Source of the DNA: Terriglobia bacterium
GTDB taxonomy: Bacteria; Acidobacteriota; Terriglobia; Acidiferrales; UBA7541
Direction of reading: 5' to 3'
NCBI GenBank assembly: GCA_020073485.1
Contig: JAIQFB010000010.1
Coordinates: forward strand, 62,001 to 126,000
Length of the DNA: 64,000 bases
The notes beneath the pieces were generated by a model. That model was not told the DNA's origin. It was given only the letters and a program-made list of their open reading frames with translations, and did no database searches. Numbering within the stretch: the stretch's first letter is position 1; each line of letters begins with the position of its first letter. The translations under genes were made by a program, and so were the position numbers. Positions 25,001 to 32,975 of the stretch are shown here, one piece after another.

Positions 25001-25042
25001 CGTCTTGCCGCCGTGATTCTTTTCAATGTCCATGAATTCCAT
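22040..25042 (-). CDS. actB: alternative complex III molybdopterin-like/iron-sulfur subunit ActB
   Basis: 1000 residues. The twin-arginine motif LNRRELMKVMAASAAFAGLSGC (Arg67-Arg68, with a lipobox-like Cys86) follows a 60-residue extension with GLEELADTPEFRDHKENEFP, a known ActB feature. The large middle part is a molybdopterin-oxidoreductase-like fold that in Act binds no molybdenum. The C-terminal third is ferredoxin-like with four cluster motifs: CTGCGACVTACQAENN, CVHCEDAPCELVCP, CVGTRYCSNNCPYK and CSYCVQRI...CQQTCP. It forms the electron wire from quinol to haem subunits on the periplasmic side. It begins 7 bases after the actA stop. Confidence 0.95.
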   Translation of the reverse strand: MEFMDIEKNHGGKTGGEMTAPHADAGEAGAPRFWRGLEELADTPEFRDHKENEFPHGANDPDAKLNRRELMKVMAASAAFAGLSGCTKLPTQKIVPYVRQPEEIIPGKPLFYATAVTLGGVATGVLVESHMARPTKVEGNPDHTASLGAADSFAQASVLGLYDPDRSRAEVHDGRLGSWAEFQNELSLALGGPSGASGLRLLTGTITSPSLGDQIRSLLSQISGAKWVQYESVTRDNVRQGSQLAFGEILSTVYRVEQADVILTLDSDFLTAGPGSLRYAREFARKRRVESADSKMNRLYAVESTPTSTGAMADHRLRLRASGIEGFARSLARELGLNTVAAPAAATQAPAEWIPALARDLKQHSGASLVVAGEQQPPVVHAIVHAINQALGNFDKTVYFTESIEQSPSNQWSSMGELAADIRSGSVTTLLVLGGNPAYDAPADLGFKDLLSKVPFSARLGQYEDETSALCHWHIPEAHELESWGDARAYDGTVSVIQPLIAPLYGGKSALELLGLLSGKAAKSPHDVVRDYWKAQKTDEPRFDVFWEKTLRDGVVAGTAFPAKQVSLKPGIGAEPPAAAPQGLEIVFRPDPTIYDGRFANNGWLQELPKPLTKLTWDAVAMLSPKTAARLGLKSEEAVELKYQGRTIVAPVWVMPGHADETVTAFLGYGRTRAGRVGTGTGFDAGWIRTYAAPWIGTGLEIRRTGDKWPLAATQTHNSMEGREPIRVATLDEYAKNPKFAQAEAQENPLSLYPDVKYEGNAWGMSIDLNSCTGCGACVTACQAENNIAVVGKTEVIIGREMHWIRVDRYFEGDADGPNTYHQPLMCVHCEDAPCELVCPVAATVHSPEGLNEMVYNRCVGTRYCSNNCPYKVRRFNFRLYSDWDTPSLFGMRNPNVSVRSRGVMEKCSYCVQRINAVKIEAEKQDRPLRDGEIVTACQQTCPSEAIVFGNINDPNSKVSLLKAKNRNYKLLEELNTRPRTTYLAKLRNPNPEIEKAAGA

Positions 25043-25049
25043 GTACTCC

Positions 25050-25700
25050 CTAACGATGACACGTGGTGCAGGCCGTCAGTTTTTGGACCTTGTATTCCTT
25101 CATCAGTTTCTCGCCCAGCGCCAACTGATCCTTGGGCGGCTGGTAGTAGGCATTAAAAACTTCGGAACGCGGGCGCAGATATTTCTCCGGAGCGGTGTGG
25201 CAATCCAGGCACCAGCGCATATAAAGAGTCTCGGCGCGCCAGGTGATGTTCATTTCCGCAACGGGGCCGTGGCAGGTGGTGCAGCCTACGCCCTTGGCCA
25301 GGTGAATACTGTGATTGAAATAGACGAAATCGGGCACGGCGTTGACGCGCGTCCACGAGATGGGCTTGGAATCGCGGTAGCTGGCGCGAACCGGCTCGAG
25401 CATTTCAGCGTTGGTCCAGATCTGCGAGTGGCAGGTCATGCAGGTCTGCGTCGGGGGCATGCCCGCCGAGGAGGAAACCTCGACCGAGGAATGGCAATAG
25501 CGGCAATCCAGACCCAACTCCCCGGCGTGATGCTTGTGGCTGAACGGCACCGGTTGAGGGCGCGCGTTGTGCACTTCGGTCACATAGGAGGTCTGATTGA
25601 CGACGTTGAGCGCGAAACCGAGCAACCCAACGATGATGACCGCGCCGTAAATGCTCACGCGCGCAATCGTATTCGTGCTGTGATGAAAGATTTGAGCCAT
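25050..25700 (-). CDS. actA: alternative complex III pentahaem cytochrome c ActA
   Basis: 216 residues. An N-terminal membrane anchor (ARVSIYGAVIIVGLLGFALNVV) precedes five CxxCH sites: CRYCH, CMTCH, CTTCH, CLDCH and CTTCH, the number expected for ActA. Typical segments are QPVPFSHKHHAGELGLDCRYCH and VYFNHSIHLAKGVGCTTCHG. It accepts electrons from ActB and passes them to the monohaem subunit or soluble cytochrome. The ATG at 25698-25700 (MAQIFHHS) is chosen over an in-frame start 24 bases upstream because the conserved family opening begins there. It is the first gene of the 12-gene respiratory operon. Confidence 0.95.
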   Translation of the reverse strand: MAQIFHHSTNTIARVSIYGAVIIVGLLGFALNVVNQTSYVTEVHNARPQPVPFSHKHHAGELGLDCRYCHSSVEVSSSAGMPPTQTCMTCHSQIWTNAEMLEPVRASYRDSKPISWTRVNAVPDFVYFNHSIHLAKGVGCTTCHGPVAEMNITWRAETLYMRWCLDCHTAPEKYLRPRSEVFNAYYQPPKDQLALGEKLMKEYKVQKLTACTTCHR

Positions 25701-26218
25701 ACCTGCGTCCCTCGGAAAACACACCGAGGTCTACAGCCTGACGGCCTGAGCGCCTCTCTGCGGACCGATTGCGGCCCCGATTTGCGGGAAACGGCGCCCT
25801 TACCTAGTGAAGGGGGTACAACCCGGCAGTGCAATCCCACTGATACAATTCTGCTACCGGACTGCTACGGGTGCTTCTAAAATTACAATTATGAATATAT
25901 TTTCTTCGCCCGTCGCCCGCGCGGAACACTATAGCAGCAAAGCAAAAAGAAATTCAATCGTTCAATTCAAATTTGTGCGTGATTCGAGTCAGGCGCGATT
26001 GTTCGCGAGCCACGGACGGGTTTGAATCACCGCGATGCGCAGGCCCTCCGGAGCCGCGGGTGGCCGCAAGCGTGGAAGCAGGCCGCGTTGAAAATGTAAC
26101 GAGGGCGCGGTTCCGGGCATCCAAACAAGCACAAACGCGAAAGGCAAACTGCATCGAGAAGCTTTTGCGGATTATTATGTTTGCGTTGTTTCCCAGGGAT
26201 CCGAGGACTGACTGATTC
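25701..26218. other. 518-bp divergent intergenic region
   Basis: It separates the respiratory operon (minus strand) from the RND efflux genes (plus strand). I see no credible gene. An AT-rich island at about 25850-25980 (AAATTACAATTATGAATAT) contrasts with the GC-rich surroundings and is the likely site of the operon promoter; exact -35 and -10 elements cannot be fixed. A second small AT-rich patch, GGATTATTATG, lies about 45 bases before the RND start. Confidence 0.5.
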
Positions 26219-29200
26219 ATGTGGATTGTTCGCATCGCGCTGACCCGGCCGTATACCTTCATCGTGGCCGCGCTGATCATCGTATTGATGACGCCGATCG
26301 TGCTGCAGCGCACGCCCACCGATATTTTTCCGGACATCAATATTCCGGTGGTCAGTGTGGCCTGGAACTATAACGGGCTGTCGCCGACGCAGATGGACGC
26401 GCGCATCGTCTCCATTGTGGAACGTTTCCTGACCACGGTGGTGGACAACGTGGAGCACGTCGAGTCGCAAACCGTTTCCGGGCGCGGCGTGACCAAGGTT
26501 TTCTTCCAGCCCGGCACCGACGTGCGCGTGGCCCTGGTGCAGATCAGCGACGTCGCGCAAACCGTCCTGCGCCAACTGCCTCCGGGCATTTCCTCTCCGC
26601 TGATCATTACCTACTCGGCCTCTGCCGTGCCCATCCTGCAACTCGGCGTAAAGGGCAACGGGCTTTCCGAACAGGAATTGTTCGACTATTCGTGGAACGT
26701 GGTGCACAGCCAGCTGGCCACGATTCCGGGCGCTTCGATTCCCTACCCGTACGGTGGAAAAATCCGGCAGGTGTCCGTCAATCTGGATATTCCAGAGCTG
26801 CAGGCCAAGGGGCTGGCCCCGGTGGACGTGATCAACGCGATCAGCTCGCAAAATCTGGCGCTGCCCTCGGGGACGGCAAAACTGGGTCCGACCGAATTCA
26901 ACGTGGAGATGAACGGCTCGACCGACACGATCGCAGGGCTGAACGATCTGCCGATCCGGACCAGCAATGGCGCGACAATTTACGTGCGCGATGTCGCCAG
27001 CGTGAGCGACGGTTTTTCCCCGCAGATCAACATCGTGCGCATGGACGGGCAGCGCGGCGTGCTGATGGTAATTTACAAGGCCGGGGCCGCCTCCACGCTG
27101 GACGTGGTCTCGCAGGTTTACTCCCGGCTGCCGCAGATTAAATCGCTTTTGCCCGAGCAGGTGGTGATTACGCCGCTGTTTGACCAGTCGATTTTTGTGC
27201 GCGCGGCGGTACAAGGCGTAATCCGCGAAGGGCTGGTGGCGGCGTGCTTGACGGCGCTGATGATTCTATTGTTCCTGGGCAGCTGGCGCAGTACGGTGAT
27301 CATCGCGATCTCGATTCCGCTTTCGGTGCTGGTATCGATCACGATCCTGAGCGCCCTGCACGAAACGATCAATCTGATGACGCTCGGAGGGCTGGCGTTG
27401 GCCGTCGGAATACTGGTGGATGACGCCACCGTGGCCATCGAAAACATCGAGAGAAACCTGGCGCAGGGCAAGGACACGGTGCAGGCCATTCTCGACGGGT
27501 CGCAGGAAATCGCGATTCCGGCGCTGGTTTCCACGCTATGCATCTGCATCGTGTTCGTGCCCATGTTTTTTCTGACGGGCGTGGCCAAGTTTCTGTTCGT
27601 GCCGCTGGCAGAGGCGGTGGTGTTCGCGATGCTGGCGTCCTACGTTTTTTCGCGGACACTGGTGCCGACCATGGCGATGTACCTGCTGAAGGGGCATCAC
27701 GGAGAGGAATACGCCACGGGGAACGATATTTTTTCGCGGACGCAGCGGCTCTTCGCGCAAGGGTTCGACCGGCTACGCGAGCGCTACCGCAACGGGCTGA
27801 CGTTCTGCGTGGATCACGCCTGGATGTTCGTGTCGCTGTTTCTGCTCTTCTGCGTCGCTTCGCTGGCCCTGGTGCCGGTTCTGGGGCGCGACTTTTTCCC
27901 GTCCGTGGATGCCGGGCTGATTCGCCTGCACATGCGCGCCCGCGCCGGGCAACGCGTGGAGGAAACAGCGCGGGAGGCGGACGGGGTCGACAACCTGATC
28001 CGGCGCGTGATTCCGCCGGAGGATCTCGGCAATATTCTCGACAACATTGGACTCTTCAACAGCACCATCAATACGACGTATAGCAACTCCGGCGTGATCG
28101 GCGAATCCGACGCGGAAATTCTGATCGGGCTGAAGCCCACGCGAAAGATGCCGACGATTCATTACGTCGACGAACTGCGGCGGCAACTGGCCGAGACGTT
28201 TCCCGGGACGCAATTCTTTTTTCAGCCGGCCGACATGGTCAGCCAGATTTTGAATTTCGGAGTTCCCTCCCCGGTCGATATTCAATTGGTGGGACCCAGC
28301 ATCGACAAGAATTACGCGCTGGCGCAACAGATTTCCGAGCGGATCCAGCACGTTCCCGGCGCGGTGGACGTGCACGTGCAGCAGTTGCGCTCCGCGCCGA
28401 CGCTATTTCTGGACGTGGACCGCACGCAGGCGCAATCGGTGGGCCTGACGCAGCAGGACGTGGGAAACAGCGTGCTGCTTTCGCTGAGTTCCAGTTTTCA
28501 GATCAACCCGTCGTTCTGGGTGAATCCGGCGACCGGGATCGAATACAACGTGGCCGTGCAGGTGCCGCAATATAAGGTCAACTCCATGCAGTCGCTGACG
28601 AATATCCCGGTGGCTTCGGCAAACACCAGCACGCCGCAAATTCTGGGAAATCTGGCGCAAGTACGGGTAAACGTGGAACCGGCGCTGGTAAGCCGATACG
28701 ACACGCAGTCGCTGCTGGACGTGTACGCATCGGTGGAAGGGCGCGATCTGGGCGGGGTGGACGCGGACATTCAATCGTTATTGAAGGATTTTCAGAACAA
28801 GCTGCCGCGCGGGACTCGGCTGATTCGCCGCGGGCAGGTGGCAACGATGACGTCTTCGTTCGCGGGATTAAGCGCGGGAGTGGGCGTCGCGATCGTCCTG
28901 GTCTACTTCCTGATTGTCGTAAACTTTCAATCGTGGCTCGATCCGTTCATCATCATCACGGCGTTGCCGGGAGCTCTGGCGGGAATCATCTGGATCCTGC
29001 TGCTGACGCACACCACGCTGAACGTGCCCTCGCTAACAGGGACGATCATGTGCATGGGCGTGGCCACGGCTAACAGCATCCTGATGATTTCGTTCGCGCG
29101 GGAACGGTTGAACGAAGGAATTTCGGCGGCGCAGGCCGCGGTGCAGGCGGGATTCGTGCGCATACGGCCGGTGATCATGACGGCCGTGGCCATGATCATC

Positions 29201-29392
29201 GGCATGGTACCGCTGTCGTTGGGCCTGGGCGAGGGCGGAGAGCAGAATGCTCCGCTTGGCCGGGCGGTGATCGGAGGCCTGATCGTGGCCACCGTGGCGA
29301 CTTTATTTTTTGTGCCGTGCGTGTTTTCCCTGGTCCACAAGCGTCATGAGCCGGGCAAGCGGGCGGGGGCGGAACTTGCGAACGTTTCTTAG
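26219..29392 (+). CDS. RND-family efflux permease (AcrB/MexF-like)
   Basis: 1057 residues, the usual RND length, with the duplicated pattern of 12 membrane helices and two large periplasmic loops. IALTRPYTFIVAALIIVLMTPIVLQRTPTDIFPDINIPVVSV is the standard opening, GGLALAVGILVDDATVAIENIERNL in helix 4 has the proton-relay Asp-Asp, and TGTIMCMGVATANSILMISFARERL is the second-half counterpart. It exports hydrophobic compounds using the proton gradient. GMVPLSLGLGEGGEQNAPLGRAVIGGL is the conserved C-terminal motif. The partner adaptor follows 31 bases downstream. Substrate is not predictable; a heavy-metal (CusA) type is less likely because no Met-rich site is visible. Confidence 0.93.
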   Translation: MWIVRIALTRPYTFIVAALIIVLMTPIVLQRTPTDIFPDINIPVVSVAWNYNGLSPTQMDARIVSIVERFLTTVVDNVEHVESQTVSGRGVTKVFFQPGTDVRVALVQISDVAQTVLRQLPPGISSPLIITYSASAVPILQLGVKGNGLSEQELFDYSWNVVHSQLATIPGASIPYPYGGKIRQVSVNLDIPELQAKGLAPVDVINAISSQNLALPSGTAKLGPTEFNVEMNGSTDTIAGLNDLPIRTSNGATIYVRDVASVSDGFSPQINIVRMDGQRGVLMVIYKAGAASTLDVVSQVYSRLPQIKSLLPEQVVITPLFDQSIFVRAAVQGVIREGLVAACLTALMILLFLGSWRSTVIIAISIPLSVLVSITILSALHETINLMTLGGLALAVGILVDDATVAIENIERNLAQGKDTVQAILDGSQEIAIPALVSTLCICIVFVPMFFLTGVAKFLFVPLAEAVVFAMLASYVFSRTLVPTMAMYLLKGHHGEEYATGNDIFSRTQRLFAQGFDRLRERYRNGLTFCVDHAWMFVSLFLLFCVASLALVPVLGRDFFPSVDAGLIRLHMRARAGQRVEETAREADGVDNLIRRVIPPEDLGNILDNIGLFNSTINTTYSNSGVIGESDAEILIGLKPTRKMPTIHYVDELRRQLAETFPGTQFFFQPADMVSQILNFGVPSPVDIQLVGPSIDKNYALAQQISERIQHVPGAVDVHVQQLRSAPTLFLDVDRTQAQSVGLTQQDVGNSVLLSLSSSFQINPSFWVNPATGIEYNVAVQVPQYKVNSMQSLTNIPVASANTSTPQILGNLAQVRVNVEPALVSRYDTQSLLDVYASVEGRDLGGVDADIQSLLKDFQNKLPRGTRLIRRGQVATMTSSFAGLSAGVGVAIVLVYFLIVVNFQSWLDPFIIITALPGALAGIIWILLLTHTTLNVPSLTGTIMCMGVATANSILMISFARERLNEGISAAQAAVQAGFVRIRPVIMTAVAMIIGMVPLSLGLGEGGEQNAPLGRAVIGGLIVATVATLFFVPCVFSLVHKRHEPGKRAGAELANVS

Positions 29393-29423
29393 GGGCATCA
29401 TGAATCTCGGGAGTCTAGCGTAA

Positions 29424-30668
29424 ATGACCGAATTTTCTTCACAGCGGCACGGCAATTCGCAAAACACAGGCAGCGCGGACGGGCCGCGCGCGGGACGCGG
29501 CGCGATGCTGCGCTGGTTTTTCATTCTCTTCCTGATTTTCGGGGTCCTGGGTATTTATTCCGTGCTGCAGCGGCGAAGCGAGCACCAGGTGCTGGCGGAG
29601 CGGACCGAACAGATGTCGGTGCCCTACGTGTCGGTGATTCACGCGACGCCCATTGAGGGCGGCTCGGAAATGGTTCTGCCCGGAACGCTTAAAGCGTATG
29701 TCGAATCCCCGATATACTCGCGCACCAACGGCTATCTGAAAAAATGGTACAAGGATATCGGGAGCCGGGTGAAAAGCGGTGAGATCCTCGCCGAGATCGA
29801 CACGCCGGAAGTGGACCAAGAACTGGCGCAAGCCCGCGCCGACCTCACGACGGCGCAGGCCAATCTCAGCCTGGCGGGGATCACAGCCGCGAGGTATCAG
29901 GACCTGCTCAAGACCGAATCGGTTTCCCGGCAGGACGCCGACAACGCGAACGGGGATCTGGCGGCGAAGCGGGCTATGGTGCAATCGGCCGAGGCCAACG
30001 TGAAGCGGCTGGAAGAATTGGAATCGTTCAAGCGCGTCTACGCGCCCTTCTCCGGCGTCATAACGCAGCGCAACGTCGATCCCGGAACCCTGATCAATGC
30101 CGGCAATGGCGGGTTGGCGACAAAACAGATGTTCAACCTTGCGCAGATCGATCCGATCCGCGTGTACGTTTCGGTGCCGCAATCGTTCGGGCCATCGATC
30201 CATGAGGGGCTGAAGGCGTGCCTCTCGCTGGCCGAATTAGCGGGGCGCAATTTCTGCGGCAGTGTGGTGCGCACGGCGAATGTGATCGACCCGGCCACGC
30301 GCACGCTGTTGACCGAAGTGGACGTGCCGAACCCCTCGGGCGCACTGCTCCCGGGGGCGTACGCGCAGGTGCACTTTGACGTGCGGTATAGCGGCCGGCG
30401 GCTTTCGCTGCCCATCAATGCGCTGCTGTTTCGCCCCGAGGGAACCATGGCGGCCGTGGTGGGATCCGACAGCCGCCTGGTCATGAAACCGATCACGATC
30501 GGGAGAGATTTCGGCAACGCCGTGGAAGTGCTAGAAGGAATAGAAGTGGCAGATCGTGTGGTAATCAATCCGCCGGATGCGCTGCAGCAGGGCGAGCAGG
30601 TTACGCTCACGGCTCAGCCCGCCGAGAACTCTTCCGGAGCTGGGCAGCCGCAATCGCAGAAGAATTAA
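29424..30668 (+). CDS. RND efflux periplasmic adaptor (membrane fusion protein)
   Basis: 414 residues. One N-terminal membrane helix (about 30-48, LRWFFILFLIFGVLGIYSVL) is followed by the barrel-sandwich motif GYLKKWYKDIGSRVKSGEILAEIDTPEVDQELAQARADL, a coiled-coil hairpin (QANLSLAGITAARYQDLLKTESVSRQDAD and on to about 190), the second lipoyl half (VYAPFSGVITQRNVDPGTLINAG) and a beta-barrel domain ending about 390. It links the permease at 26219 to an outer-membrane channel. No TolC-type gene lies next to it, so the channel is supplied from elsewhere. The C-terminus is a short polar tail. Confidence 0.92.
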   Translation: MTEFSSQRHGNSQNTGSADGPRAGRGAMLRWFFILFLIFGVLGIYSVLQRRSEHQVLAERTEQMSVPYVSVIHATPIEGGSEMVLPGTLKAYVESPIYSRTNGYLKKWYKDIGSRVKSGEILAEIDTPEVDQELAQARADLTTAQANLSLAGITAARYQDLLKTESVSRQDADNANGDLAAKRAMVQSAEANVKRLEELESFKRVYAPFSGVITQRNVDPGTLINAGNGGLATKQMFNLAQIDPIRVYVSVPQSFGPSIHEGLKACLSLAELAGRNFCGSVVRTANVIDPATRTLLTEVDVPNPSGALLPGAYAQVHFDVRYSGRRLSLPINALLFRPEGTMAAVVGSDSRLVMKPITIGRDFGNAVEVLEGIEVADRVVINPPDALQQGEQVTLTAQPAENSSGAGQPQSQKN

Positions 30669-30823
30669 GCGCAAAATTCCGCGCGCCTGGCCAGGAAAAC
30701 AATTCGCCCATTTTTCCACAAGCTCTGCTTTTGATCTTGACTGGAATTCAACACTTCAGTACTGTCAGGTTTGCGCCAGTCCCAGTTTTCTCCCCTCTCC
30801 CGGCGCAACTCAGGGAGGGTTGC

Positions 30824-31288
30824 ATGTCCAGCGTTCCGCAGGTTTCGCCGAGCGTCGCTGCCGCCCGGCCTCCGGCCGGAAACAGCAAGAATCTTGGGCG
30901 GACGCTGCCCGAATCCCTCCCCGTTCCCAAGCCGCGGATATTGATGGTGGGCCGAAACACGTCCTGGGGAGCCCCACTGCAATTGACGCTCAGAGAGCTC
31001 GGATGCGATTTCGCATTCGCTCCTTCCCTTCGCGCCACGCCCGATTTTGTCCGGAAGAAATCGGTCGCCGTGTTGCTGCTCGATTCCACGGTTCCGCCGA
31101 CGCACCGCAGGAAACTGGCGGCGGCCCTGGCGGGATCGAACATCTCCATTTTTCAACTCTTTCCCGTCGAAAACGACTGCTGGTGGCTGCCCGCGCTGCT
31201 CAAAGGGGAGGATTGCTTCGGGTCGCCCGGCTTTCGATCGAAGGAACTTCCGGTGGAACTCAGTCGCGTGCTTCCTAATTCGGATTAA
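30824..31288 (+). CDS. hypothetical protein, degenerate receiver-like fold
   Basis: 154 residues. After a disordered Pro/Ala-rich start comes KPRILMVGRNTSWGAPLQLTLRELGCDFAFAPSLRATPDFVRKKSVAVLLLDSTVPPTHRRKLAAALAGSNISIFQLFPVENDCWWLPALLKG, whose strand-helix alternation (VLLLDSTVP in place of the usual D-x-x-MP) resembles a response-regulator receiver lacking the acidic pocket, and having no output domain. The ATG at 30824 has AGGGAGGG 5 bases upstream. It converges on ackA with a 2-base gap. Function unknown; a pseudo-receiver is only a suggestion. Confidence 0.6.
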   Translation: MSSVPQVSPSVAAARPPAGNSKNLGRTLPESLPVPKPRILMVGRNTSWGAPLQLTLRELGCDFAFAPSLRATPDFVRKKSVAVLLLDSTVPPTHRRKLAAALAGSNISIFQLFPVENDCWWLPALLKGEDCFGSPGFRSKELPVELSRVLPNSD

Positions 31289-31290
31289 TT

Positions 31291-32535
31291 TCAGGATGGA
31301 ATGGGCTCGCCCAAAATGCAGCGGGCGGTGTCCCTTGCGATCAGAAGTTCCTCGTCGGTGGGAATCACGTATACGGCCAGACGGGAGCCTTCCGTCGTAA
31401 TCAGCTCTTCCCGCCCGACTGCTTCCTTATTCTTGTTTTCATGCAGCGACAATCCCGCCCACTCGAGGCCCTCGCAGATGCGGCGGCGGATTTCCGGGGA
31501 ATTTTCGCCGATTCCTCCGGTGAAAACGATGGCGTCGGCGCCGCCCATGGCCGCGAGATACGCTCCGATATATTTTCTGGCGCGGTAGCAGAAAATTTCG
31601 ATGGCCAGGCGGGCGCGGCGGTCGTCGTGTTCGCTCAGTTCGTTTTGCAGCGAGCGCATGTCGTTGGTGAGGCCGGAAATTCCCAGCAGGCCCGACTGTT
31701 TATTGAGCAGGGTTTCCACTTCGTGCAGGGAGATTCCTTCCTTCGAGGCAATGAGGCTCAAGATCGCGGGGTCGACGTCGCCGGAGCGCGTGCCCATGAC
31801 CAGGCCTTCGAGAGGAGTCATGCCCATGGAGGTGTCCACCGAGGTTCCGCCGCGAATGGCGGCCGCCGAGCAGCCGTTGCCGAGATGCAGGCTCACCAGA
31901 TTGGCTTGCTCCCTTTCCAGATTGCGCAGCGTGCGGTAGCGGTAAGCCACATAGCGATGCGAAATCCCATGGAAACCGTAGCGGCGGATGCGGTAGCGCA
32001 GGTACAAGTGATACGGGATGGCGTACAGGTACGCATGCACGGGGAGCGAGTGATGGAATGCGGTGTCGAAGACGGCGACTTGCGGCATTTGATGACCGAG
32101 CAGATCGCGAACGGCGCGGATCCCGCGGAGATTGGTGGGATTGTGCAGGGGGGCAAGGTCGATGCAGTTCTCGATTCCCTTCACCACTTCGTCGGTGATG
32201 ATCGCCGAATCGGTGAACAGTTCGCCGCCGTGGACCACGCGGTGGCCCACGGCGTGGATATCGGAAACGCTTTGAATTTCGGAAATTCCCGAGTCGGGCG
32301 AGGTGATCCAGCGAATGACGTAGTCCAGGGCGGCGGAAATGTCCCGGAGCGAGGCGGTGAGTTTCTGTTTGCGACCGTCGCCTTTTTGGAAGGTGACCAC
32401 GGCTTCGCCGCCGATGCGGTCGACTTCGCCGCGCAGCAGGCGCACGTCGGCATCATTGCGGATTAGTTCAAGATTGGTGGCGATGATTTGGAATTTCAGG
32501 CTCGAGCTGCCGGCGTTGAGAACCAGTATGTTCAT
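31291..32535 (-). CDS. ackA: acetate kinase
   Basis: 414 residues. [16 protein letters not shown] is the phosphate-binding N-terminus, [11 protein letters not shown] contains the substrate-binding Arg, [11 protein letters not shown] the conserved Asp/His pair, [15 protein letters not shown] (as [16 protein letters not shown] here) the Prosite signature, and [17 protein letters not shown] the C-terminal one. It converts acetyl phosphate plus ADP to acetate plus ATP in the cytoplasm. Phosphoketolase, encoded upstream on the same strand at 32976, makes acetyl phosphate, so the two form an acetate branch yielding one ATP. About 440 bp of repeat-rich DNA lies between the two genes. Confidence 0.96.
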   Translation of the reverse strand: MNILVLNAGSSSLKFQIIATNLELIRNDADVRLLRGEVDRIGGEAVVTFQKGDGRKQKLTASLRDISAALDYVIRWITSPDSGISEIQSVSDIHAVGHRVVHGGELFTDSAIITDEVVKGIENCIDLAPLHNPTNLRGIRAVRDLLGHQMPQVAVFDTAFHHSLPVHAYLYAIPYHLYLRYRIRRYGFHGISHRYVAYRYRTLRNLEREQANLVSLHLGNGCSAAAIRGGTSVDTSMGMTPLEGLVMGTRSGDVDPAILSLIASKEGISLHEVETLLNKQSGLLGISGLTNDMRSLQNELSEHDDRRARLAIEIFCYRARKYIGAYLAAMGGADAIVFTGGIGENSPEIRRRICEGLEWAGLSLHENKNKEAVGREELITTEGSRLAVYVIPTDEELLIARDTARCILGEPIPS

Positions 32536-32639
32536 CGAATTCGCATCCCATGATACTGCGTCGCAAAATGGCGTGCTCTTACCCCGCGGCGAAATTATAA
32601 GCCTACTCGATAAATCGGCTAGTTGATCTGTTTACTTGA

Positions 32640-32955
32640 GAACCCGGCGGCCTTGTCGCGCCAACGGCGCGGAGTCGAACAGGCCGGACTAGCGGGGCGA
32701 CGGGCCAGCGGCTTGAAGCCGTGCCCTACAAAGATTTCGCTGCATTCACGCGCCCTTTCAGGGCGCACCAAAACAGGAGAATTCCGATACCCAGGGCGTT
32801 GCCCTGGGCTGGCCACCGCCGGCGCTTTCAGCGCCGGGAAATGGGCGAAGGGTCTTCACCAGTCACGAGTCACCAATCACGATTCACAAATCACCAACCG
32901 CCAGCCGCCAGTCACGAGTCATCGATCACAAGTCACAAATCACGAATTCCAAATC
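32640..32955. repeat. composite repeat block between xfp and ackA
   Basis: Three perfect hairpins stand in a row, each with a triloop: GCGCCCT-TTC-AGGGCGC (32750-32766), CCCAGGGC-GTT-GCCCTGGG (32790-32808) and CCGGCGCT-TTC-AGCGCCGG (32819-32837). Before them, AGCGGCTTGAAGCCGTGCCCTAC adds a fourth, weaker inverted repeat. From about 32862 to 32955 runs a degenerate 7-9 bp tandem tract of the form TCACGAGTCACCAATCACG. No gene lies in 32536-32975. Confidence 0.8.
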
Positions 32956-32975
32956 GAGAATTACGAATCGCGGCC

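Noticed and set aside
32640-32955. CRISPR array
   Set aside because: The hairpins differ from each other and there are no equal-length spacers; the TCACGAGTC tract is a short degenerate tandem repeat. No cas gene is in the window.
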